Source: a virus
IMG/VR virus record: IMGVR_UViG_3300031722_000534
Coordinates: 1 to 42,599 of that record
Length of the DNA stretch: 42,599 nucleotides
Strand: one strand, 5' to 3'
Positions 7,308 to 13,000 of this stretch are shown piece after piece (position 1 is the first letter of the stretch; each line of letters begins with the position of its first letter). The notes under the pieces are model-generated. The model was not told the DNA's origin and did no database searches. It saw nothing but the letters and a program-made list of their open reading frames with translations. The translations under genes were made by a program, and so were the position numbers.

Positions 7308-7379
7308 TGGCACCCCGGAGCAGAGTCGAACTGCTGATCGAACCTTCGCAGGGTTCAAGCTAGATCCCCTAGCCGGGAT
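7308..7379 (-). tRNA. tRNA-Arg(GCG), compact D-arm
   Basis: Encoded CCA, G73, anticodon 7347-7349 in a perfect stem; 16-nt D region as in Arg(TCT). Confidence 0.87.
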
Positions 7380-7506
7380 AAATGAGACAGGATACGCATT
7401 GGTTTCTATATAAAAGAATTTTGGAGTTGCTGTAGGTATCCTAAACTACGATGACAGCTCATAGACTTAACCATGAATTATGGGTTTCAAGACCACTGTC
7501 AAAATC

Positions 7507-7582
7507 TGGTGCCGTCGGTTGGTAACGATCCAACATGCTCCTGTGTTTCAAGCAGGCGCTAATCCATTTCAGCTACAACGGC
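7507..7582 (-). tRNA. tRNA-Phe(GAA) with inverted T-loop
   Basis: Encoded CCA, A73, complete acceptor, anticodon 7547-7549. T-loop ATCGTTA (A54/U58). Stem pair 31-39 is C-A. Confidence 0.82.
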
Positions 7583-7588
7583 AAAACT

Positions 7589-7663
7589 TGGTCGGTATGG
7601 CAGGACTCGAACCTGCATCGTCTTCGCCCCGAACGAAGTGATCAACCTTTGACCCACATACCG
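7589..7663 (-). tRNA. tRNA-Pro(CGG)
   Basis: Encoded CCA, perfect acceptor, T- and anticodon arms; anticodon 7629-7631. Confidence 0.9.
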
Positions 7664-7671
7664 AGAATATT

Positions 7672-7746
7672 TGGAAGGAAGTCGCAGAGTCAAACTGCGT
7701 TAAGACTGGTTTGCAATCAGTCGCCTAGCCGTCCGGCCCACTCCCC
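7672..7746 (-). tRNA. tRNA-Cys(GCA)
   Basis: Encoded CCA with U73, the Cys identity base. Anticodon 7712-7714 in loop TTGCAAA; acceptor formed with G-U pairs. Confidence 0.88.
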
Positions 7747-7751
7747 ATTAC

Positions 7752-8147
7752 TTATTTTGATGCTGCTATCGGCTGCACTATATTCGCCGATGGTACTTTC
7801 TTAGCATTTGCTGTGGTTAATTTAGCAATGATTAAGCTAAACCCTGATGCAACTTCAGTGTCAGTGCCATATACTTTGCACACCGTGCCATCTGCTGCTT
7901 TGAAGTAACTAGCATCATACAGATTGAATTTATTCGGAGTAACAATCAATCCCGAGATTTGCACGCCGACATATTCTGTCGACACTGCGTCGATCAAAGC
8001 TACAATTTTTGCTATCGTAGCATCTAAATTCTTTGTGGTATTCAGATTCGAAGGGACCTTAAATTTGATGAATTCGTTTCCAGTAGCCTTAGATGTCTTT
8101 GGCTTCGGTAACTTTACACCTTCATTGATAAATTGTGTTGATTTCAT
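7752..8147 (-). CDS. Hypothetical protein with capsid-targeting-like leader
   Basis: A 131-residue protein starting MKSTQFINEGVKLPKPK, after AGGA. The leader resembles T4 internal-protein targeting peptides (MKTYQEFIAE in IPIII), which are cut by the prohead protease after an I/L-x-E. Here INE-G would be the site. The rest is a small alpha/beta protein without recognised family. An ATAAATA box at 8170-8177 supports late expression. I infer a head-packaged protein, not proven. Confidence 0.8.
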   Translation of the reverse strand: MKSTQFINEGVKLPKPKTSKATGNEFIKFKVPSNLNTTKNLDATIAKIVALIDAVSTEYVGVQISGLIVTPNKFNLYDASYFKAADGTVCKVYGTDTEVASGFSLIIAKLTTANAKKVPSANIVQPIAASK

Positions 8148-8169
8148 TTCTAATCCTCAGCTAGTGTAT

Positions 8170-8177
8170 TATTTATC
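8170..8177 (-). promoter_or_regulatory. T4-like late promoter box
   Basis: Minus-strand GATAAATA, 22 nt upstream of the gene starting at 8147. Confidence 0.5.
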
Positions 8178-8197
8178 ATGCTGCACTAGATATGTTT

Positions 8198-8275
8198 TGG
8201 TACCCTACCTCGGATTCGAACCGAGACGTTACAACGTTCTCAACGTTGCTCCTCTACCTATTGGGATAGTAGGGC
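8198..8275 (-). tRNA. tRNA-Leu(GAG), short variable loop
   Basis: Encoded CCA, A73; acceptor, T-arm, D-arm and variable loop match Leu(CAA) at 3893. Anticodon 8239-8241; variable region 6 nt. Confidence 0.87.
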
Positions 8276-8285
8276 GTATTGTTTA

Positions 8286-8546
8286 TTATCGTTTACTGTA
8301 AATTGCGACGTGAATCGTGTCGCCTTCTTCTTCAACGTCAAGTCTAATATTGTCGCCCATCTGCTCGATGTCCTCAAGCTCATTCATTAATGATTCTGAG
8401 GTTCGGCTAATGTTTGGACTCTTAATAGAAAAATATATGTTGCCGTCTTCTAGATCAACATGACTATTGCCTAAATATCGTTTCACTACATTGGAGACAT
8501 TGCTGCCTGCGAGCGTTGATTCAGTGATAAATTCAGTCGACTTCAT
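8286..8546 (-). CDS. Small hypothetical protein with capsid-targeting-like leader
   Basis: An 86-residue protein starting MKSTEFITESTLAGSN at 8546; the frame extends further upstream without a convincing ribosome site, while this ATG follows AAGGAAC and an ATAAATA box (8567-8574). The leader matches that of the 131-residue neighbour. The C-terminal two thirds are acidic (DIEQMGDNIRLDVEEEGD). Probably a second small late protein destined for the head. Confidence 0.78.
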   Translation of the reverse strand: MKSTEFITESTLAGSNVSNVVKRYLGNSHVDLEDGNIYFSIKSPNISRTSESLMNELEDIEQMGDNIRLDVEEEGDTIHVAIYSKR

Positions 8547-8566
8547 AAGAATGTTCCTTAAAACAA

Positions 8567-8574
8567 TATTTATC
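8567..8574 (-). promoter_or_regulatory. T4-like late promoter box
   Basis: Minus-strand GATAAATA, 20 nt upstream of the start at 8546. Confidence 0.5.
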
Positions 8575-8657
8575 TTAACCAATGAGCCTATGTCTGCAGG
8601 TCCCTCCTCCTAGAAGAGCCGATAGCAGTTTGCCGCTCACTACACCATGTTGCACGG

Positions 8658-8694
8658 TCTTGGAACGCCTCGCCCGCCACAGACTCAATAGGCC
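8658..8694 (-). repeat. Leu-tRNA trailer motif, copy 3
   Basis: TCTTGGAA, GC-rich hairpin, ACTCAATAGGC on the plus strand, 19 nt beyond the Leu(TAG) 3' end. Confidence 0.5.
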
Positions 8695-8712
8695 TAGTGT
8701 ATTACTTAAATT

Positions 8713-8789
8713 TGGTGGGAGATAAGAGACTCGAACTCTTAACATCATGCTCCTAAGGCATGCGCGTCTACCAATTGCGCCAATCTCCC
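8713..8789 (-). tRNA. tRNA-Leu(TAG), short variable loop
   Basis: Encoded CCA, A73, perfect acceptor. The D-arm (GGCGCAATTGGTAGACGC) is a classic bacterial Leu D-arm, and the anticodon is 8753-8755, yet the variable region is just 5 nt. Confidence 0.87.
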
Positions 8790-8881
8790 GTATCTTTGTT
8801 TCTAATGGCTTTCGCTCGTTGCTACCGGGTCATGACTCCGATGTTGCAAAGGGTAATTACTCCCTGATTGTCATATCGATA

Positions 8882-8935
8882 AAAGGATTCGAACCTTCTC
8901 CTGGTCCCGCTCTACCCATTAAGCTACTCGGGGCG
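8882..8935 (-). pseudogene. tRNA remnant without anticodon arm
   Basis: A T-arm and a D-arm plus acceptor 5' strand are recognisable, but the space for the anticodon arm is missing and the acceptor strands do not pair. Confidence 0.45.
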
Positions 8936-8937
8936 AT

Positions 8938-8962
8938 ACCCCAAGGGTGGACTCGAACCACC
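8938..8962 (-). pseudogene. tRNA 3' fragment (T-arm only)
   Basis: A perfect T-arm (8946-8962) with 7 nt of possible acceptor; no CCA and no following anticodon or D-arm. Confidence 0.4.
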
Positions 8963-9014
8963 GCCTAGACCTGTGCAACCATACACTAATCAAAGTTCTC
9001 TCACTTGCGAAACC

Positions 9015-9110
9015 TGGAGCCGATGCGCAGATTCGAACTGCCCGTGGTATGTAAGGATCACCCGCATACCTGTTATGGATTCTTACCAGCACCTACTGGG
9101 ATTCATCGGC
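9015..9110 (-). tRNA. tRNA-like element, isotype unresolved
   Basis: Encoded CCA, U73, a perfect 7-bp acceptor and a T-arm. The 61 nt between them are too long for class I. GTAAG/CTTAC could be an anticodon stem closing a 26-nt loop, but no U33-anticodon reading fits. It may carry an insertion or be defunct. Confidence 0.45.
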
Positions 9111-9117
9111 AAAACTT

Positions 9118-9189
9118 TGGCACCCCGTGAACGAGTCGAACGTTCCTTCAAAGCTTCGTAGGCTTCGAGCTAATTCCCTTAGACGGGGC
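9118..9189 (-). tRNA. tRNA-Arg(ACG), compact D-arm
   Basis: Encoded CCA, G73, perfect acceptor, anticodon 9157-9159. A34 would need deamination to inosine to read three codons. 16-nt D region. Confidence 0.88.
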
Positions 9190-9195
9190 ATTGTT

Positions 9196-9287
9196 TGGCG
9201 GAGAGCTAGGGAATCGAACCCTACGGCCGGCTATTAACCGACCTACAGTTTAGCAAACTGCTGCCTTTGCCACACAGCCCGCTCTCC
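9196..9287 (-). tRNA. tRNA-Ser(GCT)
   Basis: Class-II tRNA: encoded CCA, G73, 21-nt variable arm (9224-9244), anticodon 9252-9254. Confidence 0.9.
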
Positions 9288-9296
9288 ATATTCTTT

Positions 9297-9461
9297 CTAA
9301 ATCGTGTACGTTCTATTGAGCCACTCACTAGTAATTGCACTTCGTCGAGCTTTCTCTTCAAATTCTTTATTGGCTGCGTCTAATCGCGCCATCATCTCGT
9401 CAACAAACTCTGGTGTTACTACAAACTCGTCCATCAATTTTAACAACTCTTCTATTGTCAT
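9297..9461 (-). CDS. Small helical hypothetical protein
   Basis: A 54-residue protein, MTIEELLKLMDEFVVTPEFV..., rich in charged helix. Its ATG overlaps the stop of the preceding 56-residue gene (ATGA), so the two are translationally coupled. Encoded within the tRNA array between Ser(GCT) and a broken tRNA. Function unknown. Confidence 0.72.
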   Translation of the reverse strand: MTIEELLKLMDEFVVTPEFVDEMMARLDAANKEFEEKARRSAITSEWLNRTYTI

Positions 9462-9628
9462 TGCTGTTTACCTGCTGAACGAAACGCATCTTTCCATCCT
9501 GCATAATATGTTGAAGGAATACCATCAGCGTTACGATTAATAACATATCCGCCGGCTTCCATAAACTCAATGCATTCGGTCGGAAGTAATCGTACTGGCT
9601 TATTCAATTCTTGTTCAGTGTATTCCAT
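9458..9628 (-). CDS. Small hypothetical protein
   Basis: A 56-residue protein, MEYTEQELNKPVRLLPTECI and so on, containing GGYVINRNADGIPSTYYAGWKD further on. The start at 9628 is six bases after AGGAG. Residues 27-48 look like a compact aromatic-rich fold. Coupled to the next gene through an ATGA overlap. No family recognised. Confidence 0.75.
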   Translation of the reverse strand: MEYTEQELNKPVRLLPTECIEFMEAGGYVINRNADGIPSTYYAGWKDAFRSAGKQQ

Positions 9629-9643
9629 CATCAACTCCTAAAT

Positions 9644-9705
9644 TGGTGCCCATGGAAGGATTCGAACCCCCGACCGTCCGGTTAAATACCGGCTGCTCTA
9701 ATCTT
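9644..9705 (-). pseudogene. Broken tRNA-Lys-like 3' part
   Basis: Encoded CCA, acceptor strand, T-arm and an anticodon stem with TTT but A33 in the loop. The sequence after the anticodon arm diverges and no acceptor 5' strand follows. Confidence 0.5.
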
Positions 9706-9830
9706 CCCTATCGTTGACTTAGGCTACTCGATATCACTTCGCCATCATCTGTCAAGTTCCGACCAAGATGTACCAACTAGCTTTGTTGGCATGAACCTTG
9801 CTACCTCTGAGCTACACAGACTTTGAAACT

Positions 9831-9904
9831 TGGTGCGGGCACCCGGATTTGAACCGGGACTCAAAGTGTGGCGCACTTAGTGACTGCCGTTATCGTATGC
9901 CCGC
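9831..9904 (-). tRNA. tRNA with GCC anticodon (Gly-type), C33
   Basis: Encoded CCA, A73 (unlike U73 of the other Gly genes), perfect acceptor. Loop GCGCCAC gives anticodon GCC at 9870-9872 with C33. D-arm weak (3 bp). Confidence 0.6.
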
Positions 9905-9911
9905 ATATTAT

Positions 9912-9986
9912 TGGTAGTCGGTGAGGGTTTCGAACCCCCGACATCCAGCTTGTAAGGCTAGCGTTCTACCCCTGAACTAACCGACC
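9912..9986 (-). tRNA. tRNA-Val(TAC)
   Basis: Encoded CCA, A73, complete stems, anticodon 9952-9954. Confidence 0.9.
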
Positions 9987-9993
9987 ATATATC

Positions 9994-10001
9994 TATTTAT
10001 A
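9994..10001 (-). promoter_or_regulatory. T4-like late promoter box in tRNA array
   Basis: Exact TATAAATA on the minus strand between Phe(GAA) and Val(TAC), oriented to transcribe Val and onward. Confidence 0.5.
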
Positions 10002-10009
10002 CTAAACTG

Positions 10010-10085
10010 TGGTGCCCCCATACGGAATCGAACCGTCTCCTCGCGCTCTTCAGGCGCACGTACAGACCACTTATACCATGGAGGC
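10010..10085 (-). tRNA. tRNA-Phe(GAA)
   Basis: Encoded CCA, A73, acceptor complete, normal T-loop; anticodon 10049-10051, G37. Confidence 0.85.
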
Positions 10086-10101
10086 ATTGAAACTTAAATT
10101 T

Positions 10102-10177
10102 TGGTCTCCGTGTTCAGATTTGAACTGAAATCGCCTGGCTCCAGACCAGCTATGCTACCGGGTTGCACCACACAGAG
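10102..10177 (-). tRNA. tRNA-Pro(TGG), C33
   Basis: Encoded CCA, C1-G72 start as in bacterial Pro tRNAs, Pro-like D-arm. Loop TCTGGAG: anticodon TGG (10141-10143) with C33. Confidence 0.75.
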
Positions 10178-10180
10178 ATA

Positions 10181-10250
10181 TTCTATTACGAGCGGGAAGT
10201 TAGAGATCGTCTTTCGAGGATACATCTAACCATTAGCCCCACCGTTAAAA
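10181..10250 (-). pseudogene. Possible tRNA remnant
   Basis: A D-arm-like segment (GGCTAATGGTTAGA on the minus strand) followed by a hairpin, but no T-arm or CCA. Weak. Confidence 0.3.
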
Positions 10251-10252
10251 CT

Positions 10253-10329
10253 TGGTACGCCGCCAGGGTAACGATCCCTGTCCTTCCGGGTAAGAGCCGG
10301 ATGCTTTCCACCATTAGAGCTTGCGACGT
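10253..10329 (-). tRNA. tRNA-Lys(CTT) with inverted T-loop
   Basis: Encoded CCA, A73, anticodon 10292-10294. Shares acceptor, T-arm and D-arm with the TTT gene at 4817; T-loop ATCGTTA. Confidence 0.87.
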
Positions 10330-10340
10330 ATTGTAAAACT

Positions 10341-10412
10341 TGGAGCGGGCGAAGATGTTCGAAATCTCCTGTTCCAGCTTGGAAGGCTAGACGTTCTCCA
10401 CTGACCACCCGC
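10341..10412 (-). tRNA. tRNA-Gly(TCC), second copy
   Basis: Encoded CCA, U73, anticodon 10381-10383; compact 72-nt tRNA. Differs from Gly(TCC) at 6173. Confidence 0.87.
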
Positions 10413-10420
10413 ATAAAACT

Positions 10421-10494
10421 TGGTATCCCCGACGGGAGTTGAACCCGCATTCTCACCTTGAAAGGGTGGCGACCTACCATTAGTCGACAGAGAT
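10421..10494 (-). tRNA. tRNA-Glu(TTC)
   Basis: Encoded CCA, full acceptor with two G-U, anticodon 10460-10462. Confidence 0.88.
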
Positions 10495-10502
10495 ATATAA
10501 CT

Positions 10503-10576
10503 TGGAGTCGCGTACGGGACTCAAACCCGTCTCATCAGCTTGAAGGGCTGAGAATCTCCCCGAAATTCAACGCGAC
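10503..10576 (-). tRNA. tRNA with TTC anticodon, C33, U73
   Basis: Encoded CCA, perfect acceptor. Stem-defined loop CCTTCAA gives TTC at 10542-10544 with C33. U73 and overall layout resemble Gly(TCC) at 10341, whose loop is CTTCCAA, so isotype is uncertain (Glu by anticodon, Gly by scaffold). Confidence 0.6.
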
Positions 10577-10585
10577 ATAAAACTG

Positions 10586-10659
10586 TGGCACCCCGCCAGG
10601 GAATCGAACCCCGTCCAGGAGATTTGGAATCACCTGTGCTACCGGAACACTTGCGAGGC
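10586..10659 (-). tRNA. tRNA-Trp(CCA)
   Basis: Encoded CCA, G73 (Trp identity), complete acceptor, anticodon 10625-10627. Confidence 0.86.
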
Positions 10660-10730
10660 ACTGCGCTAGCAACATGTCTTACCTTTCACCTCCATACGGC
10701 AGGTCTAGTAAGGGGAGCTAGCTTAAAACT

Positions 10731-10800
10731 TGGCGCTCCAATACAGAATCGAACTGCATTACCTTCGGCTTCGCTGCCTCCGGTAAAACCACTTTAGAGC
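10731..10800 (-). tRNA. tRNA-like element lacking a D-arm
   Basis: Encoded CCA, G73, perfect 7-bp acceptor and T-arm. Only 35 nt lie between them; they form one long arm (TTACC/GGTAA enclosing GGC/GCC) and leave no D-arm. No valid anticodon loop can be read. Confidence 0.5.
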
Positions 10801-10805
10801 AAAAC

Positions 10806-10879
10806 TGGTTGCGGCCGAGGGTAACGCTCCCTCTCCCATCACAGGTTATGAGCCTGGAGTCTAGCTATTAGAAGCCGCT
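10806..10879 (-). tRNA. tRNA-Met(CAT), initiator-like, inverted T-loop
   Basis: Encoded CCA, A73, mismatched first pair A1-A72, loop CTCATAA as in bacterial initiators, anticodon 10848-10850. T-loop AGCGTTA. Variable region 7 nt. Confidence 0.72.
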
Positions 10880-10885
10880 ATATCT

Positions 10886-10964
10886 TGGTTGCGGAGGCAG
10901 GATTCGCACCTACGATCTCTGGCTTATGAGGCCGGCGGGGACGACTGGACTCCCCTACTCCGCG
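10886..10964 (-). tRNA. Initiator tRNA-fMet(CAT)
   Basis: C1-A72 mismatch, the formyl-methionine initiator signature, with encoded CCA and the ending CGCAACCA. Anticodon 10926-10928 in loop CTCATAA over a GGC/GCC stem top. Confidence 0.82.
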
Positions 10965-10979
10965 ACTGATCTTAAATTT

Positions 10980-11056
10980 TGGTGGGCAAGTAGGGAATCG
11001 GACCCTCTAAATCTGCTATGTCAAAGCAGCCTGAAAACCATTTCAGCGTCATGCCT
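10980..11056 (-). tRNA. tRNA-Val(GAC)
   Basis: Encoded CCA, perfect anticodon arm (11020-11022). Acceptor pairs 1-72 and 6-67 are mismatched, so activity is less certain. Confidence 0.68.
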
Positions 11057-11068
11057 ATTGTAACTGTT

Positions 11069-11143
11069 TGGTGGGCGCACTTGGGATTGAACCAAGGACC
11101 TGAGGATTATGAGCCCTCTACTCTACCACTGAGTTATACGCCC
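11069..11143 (-). tRNA. tRNA-Met(CAT), elongator or Ile2
   Basis: Encoded CCA, fully paired acceptor starting G1-C72, anticodon 11109-11111. Not an initiator by its first pair. Confidence 0.88.
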
Positions 11144-11150
11144 ATATCCG

Positions 11151-11411
11151 TTAACTCCAACGTAACACAAACAACGTGTAATCCTCATCGTTCGCAAATG
11201 TCAGCTTAAATGTTTTATACTGATTAGGCCGATACTCTAAACTCGCATTGTGCTGCGTAAGTTCTAAAGTCAATGCGTTGACTAGACTAGTCCAACCCGG
11301 CGAAGAACCTACAGTATGTTTCTTCCAGCAATAACTGTAAAAGTTTCCCCAAGCAGTATCTTGTTTGGGTTTTAAGGTGTTGATGTTACTAATCTCTTCG
11401 CAAACAACCAT
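11151..11411 (-). CDS. Hypothetical protein
   Basis: An 86-residue protein starting MVVCEEISNINTLKPK. It has an aromatic-rich middle (WGNFYSYCWKKH) and ends DYTLFVLRWS. No family recognised. The ribosome site is weak (GAAAG, seven bases before ATG). It is flanked by tRNAs Met(CAT) and Pro(TGG), is not a tRNA shadow, and has ordinary codon use. Confidence 0.65.
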   Translation of the reverse strand: MVVCEEISNINTLKPKQDTAWGNFYSYCWKKHTVGSSPGWTSLVNALTLELTQHNASLEYRPNQYKTFKLTFANDEDYTLFVLRWS

Positions 11412-11505
11412 GTTAGCTTTCTATATTGGTTCCCTGTGTAGTGGTTGCAACTACTGCCCATACCCCTCAACGGGGACGCTCGTCTCGTCGAGCTGCCAGG
11501 AAATC

Positions 11506-11580
11506 TGGTCGGGATGGTGTGAATCGAACACACGACGTCCTGTTCCCAAAACAGGCGACATACCACTTGCCTACACCCCG
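11506..11580 (-). tRNA. tRNA-Pro(TGG), normal U33
   Basis: Encoded CCA, C1-G72, perfect T- and anticodon arms; anticodon 11546-11548. Confidence 0.9.
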
Positions 11581-11603
11581 TAATTCTTTCTACTGCTAAA
11601 CTG

Positions 11604-11681
11604 TGGTCGGGGCGGCTGGATTCGAACCAGCGGTCTCCTGGTCCCAAACCAGGCGCAATAACCAGGCTATGCAACGCCCCG
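11604..11681 (-). tRNA. tRNA-Pro(TGG), third copy
   Basis: Encoded CCA, perfect acceptor, T- and anticodon arms; anticodon 11644-11646. D-arm much like bacterial Pro tRNA. Confidence 0.92.
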
Positions 11682-11711
11682 AAGTTATCTTTTCTTACAC
11701 TTACGAATTCT

Positions 11712-11827
11712 TGGTGCGGGAAACGGGACTCGAACCCGTATAGCCAAAGCCGAGAGATTTTGTTGAGCACCCGCGTTAGCAGATGCTCCGTGAAAGTCTC
11801 TTGTGTATACCATTCCACCACTCCCGC
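11712..11827 (-). tRNA. Leu tRNA with 32-nt insertion in the anticodon loop
   Basis: Encoded CCA, A73, good acceptor and T-arm, a Leu-type D-arm and a 13-nt class-II variable arm (11740-11752). The anticodon stem AGAGA/TCTCT (11753-11757 with 11797-11801) closes a 39-nt loop instead of 7. Removing 32 nt would leave CTTAAAA, anticodon TAA, or CAA with a shifted boundary. The insertion contains a 5-bp hairpin (GAGCA/TGCTC). It is far too short for a group I intron. Confidence 0.75.
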
Positions 11828-11846
11828 ATACTTTCTACTGCTTTAC

Positions 11847-11854
11847 TATTTATA
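11847..11854 (-). promoter_or_regulatory. T4-like late promoter box in tRNA array
   Basis: Exact TATAAATA on the minus strand, 20 nt upstream of the insertion-bearing Leu tRNA. Confidence 0.5.
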
Positions 11855-11890
11855 CAGTTTAACAGGCGTGCTGTTAAAAAGCAACTGTTT

Positions 11891-11964
11891 TGGCGAGAAG
11901 AGAAGGAATCGAACCCTCGTCCGAGCGTTTGGAGTGCCCTATTCTACCACTGAACTATCAACTC
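11891..11964 (-). tRNA. tRNA-Trp(CCA), second copy
   Basis: Encoded CCA, G73, loop CTCCAAA with anticodon 11930-11932. Acceptor pairs 4-69 and 5-68 are U-U mismatches. Confidence 0.78.
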
Positions 11965-11969
11965 ATATT

Positions 11970-12009
11970 CGGTTGTGGGGAGTGACCCCACGTTCCCTTG
12001 ACAGGGCAA
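11970..12009 (-). pseudogene. tRNA-Asp-like fragment
   Basis: A T-arm-like hairpin and an anticodon loop CTGTCAA (GTC) remain, but there is no CCA, and D-arm and acceptor 5' strand are replaced by the next tRNA. Confidence 0.4.
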
Positions 12010-12012
12010 ACT

Positions 12013-12086
12013 TGGCGACCTGTGGGGGACTCGAACCCCCTTCTACGGATAGACAATCCGCGATAATACCCTTATATGAACAGGCC
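12013..12086 (-). tRNA. tRNA-Asp(GTC), U37
   Basis: Encoded CCA, G73 (Asp identity), complete acceptor; anticodon 12052-12054. Position 37 is U, where a purine is expected. Confidence 0.8.
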
Positions 12087-12103
12087 GTGCTCTTTGCTTA
12101 TTC

Positions 12104-12177
12104 TGGGGGGAAGCCGGGAATCGAACCCTGGTCCCTCGATTCACAGTCGAGGATTCTACCACTGAAATAACAACCCC
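12104..12177 (-). tRNA. tRNA-His(GTG)
   Basis: Encoded CCA with C73 and a G available at -1, the His signature. Perfect anticodon arm, anticodon 12142-12144. Acceptor has two U-U mismatches. Confidence 0.85.
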
Positions 12178-12307
12178 ATTGAAAACCTTTTACATTTGGT
12201 CCTGCACCTATTCTGACTCACACGCCGGTTTAACTTAAGGCATGACCTTAGACAACCACGTTCTTTTATCATTTTGCTACAGGGCCGAATCTGTTACATT
12301 GAAAACC

Positions 12308-12402
12308 TTTTGCTCCATTGGCTGGATTCGAACCAGCAAGACCTTTCGGAAGACGCATTAACAGTGCGTTGCAGTACCAATTATGCTTACAATGGAGCAA
12401 AA
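12308..12402 (-). tRNA. Class-II tRNA scaffold with Asn GTT anticodon, extended acceptor
   Basis: T-arm, anticodon arm (GTT, 12360-12362), D-arm and a 15-nt variable arm (12338-12352) are all formed. The acceptor continues into a perfect 13-bp helix, TTTTGCTCCATTG with CAATGGAGCAAAA. No CCA is encoded. Normal Asn tRNAs are class I, and two follow immediately. Confidence 0.65.
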
Positions 12403-12427
12403 GACTTTCGTCTCTTGCTTAAAACTT

Positions 12428-12505
12428 TGGCTCCGAGAACTGGAATCGGACCAGTCTAATCGTGATTAACAGTCACGCGGTTGCCACCATGGCGCCTCTC
12501 TCGGA
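12428..12505 (-). tRNA. tRNA-Asn(GTT)
   Basis: Encoded CCA, G73, perfect acceptor and anticodon arms; anticodon 12468-12470. T-loop TCCGATT has C55. Confidence 0.88.
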
Positions 12506-12515
12506 ATTAAAACTT

Positions 12516-12591
12516 TGGCTGGCTAACTTGGGCTCGAACCAAGGACCTGATGATTAACAGTCATCTGCTCTACCAACTGAGCTATAAGCCA
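12516..12591 (-). tRNA. tRNA-Asn(GTT), second copy
   Basis: Encoded CCA, G73, anticodon 12556-12558; one U-U mismatch in the acceptor. Confidence 0.88.
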
Positions 12592-12601
12592 CCTGAACTA
12601 C

Positions 12602-12922
12602 TTAATACTTTGTGTTCAAAACTGCCATCAACGCCTTAACAGTTTTGCCGTCGACTCCTGGAAATTCACGTTTCAATATTGCCGGAACGCTCGTTTCCTC
12701 TGGATCCCATTGACCTTCGAGACCGTAGCAAGAACAATGTCCACCGTTTACTTCGTACAGTTTACCTTCTTTGCGGAACAACACGAATGCTGAACCGCTG
12801 TAGTCGGCTTCCTCATACCAAGCTAACAGCACCTTTATTCCTTTTACTTCATCTTTCGATATCTGAAAATCACGTACCATATCATCAACGTTAGACCAAT
12901 CACCACGATATACATTTTCCAT
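12602..12922 (-). CDS. Conserved phage protein of unknown function (GGHCSCYGLEGQW motif)
   Basis: A 106-residue protein starting after AAGGAG. The centre has VLFRKEGKLYEVNGGHCSCY followed by GLEGQWDPEE, a motif I recognise from many phage hypothetical proteins; the paired cysteines and histidine suggest metal binding. The C-terminus is helical. Function is not known. It separates the Asn and Thr tRNAs. Confidence 0.85.
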   Translation of the reverse strand: MENVYRGDWSNVDDMVRDFQISKDEVKGIKVLLAWYEEADYSGSAFVLFRKEGKLYEVNGGHCSCYGLEGQWDPEETSVPAILKREFPGVDGKTVKALMAVLNTKY

Positions 12923-13000
12923 TTTGTTTCTCCTTAGGTTAGTACAGCATAGTATGTCGCCTAGGATATCTCAACGGTCGTGCATATTTACAACAAAATC

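Noticed and set aside
11372-11821. Minus-strand open frame of 149 codons
   Set aside because: It passes through two Pro tRNAs and the Leu tRNA and reads their conserved arms as codons; not a protein gene.
11712-11827. Group I intron in tRNA-Leu
   Set aside because: The insertion is 32 nt; a group I core needs well over 150 nt and conserved P, Q, R, S elements.
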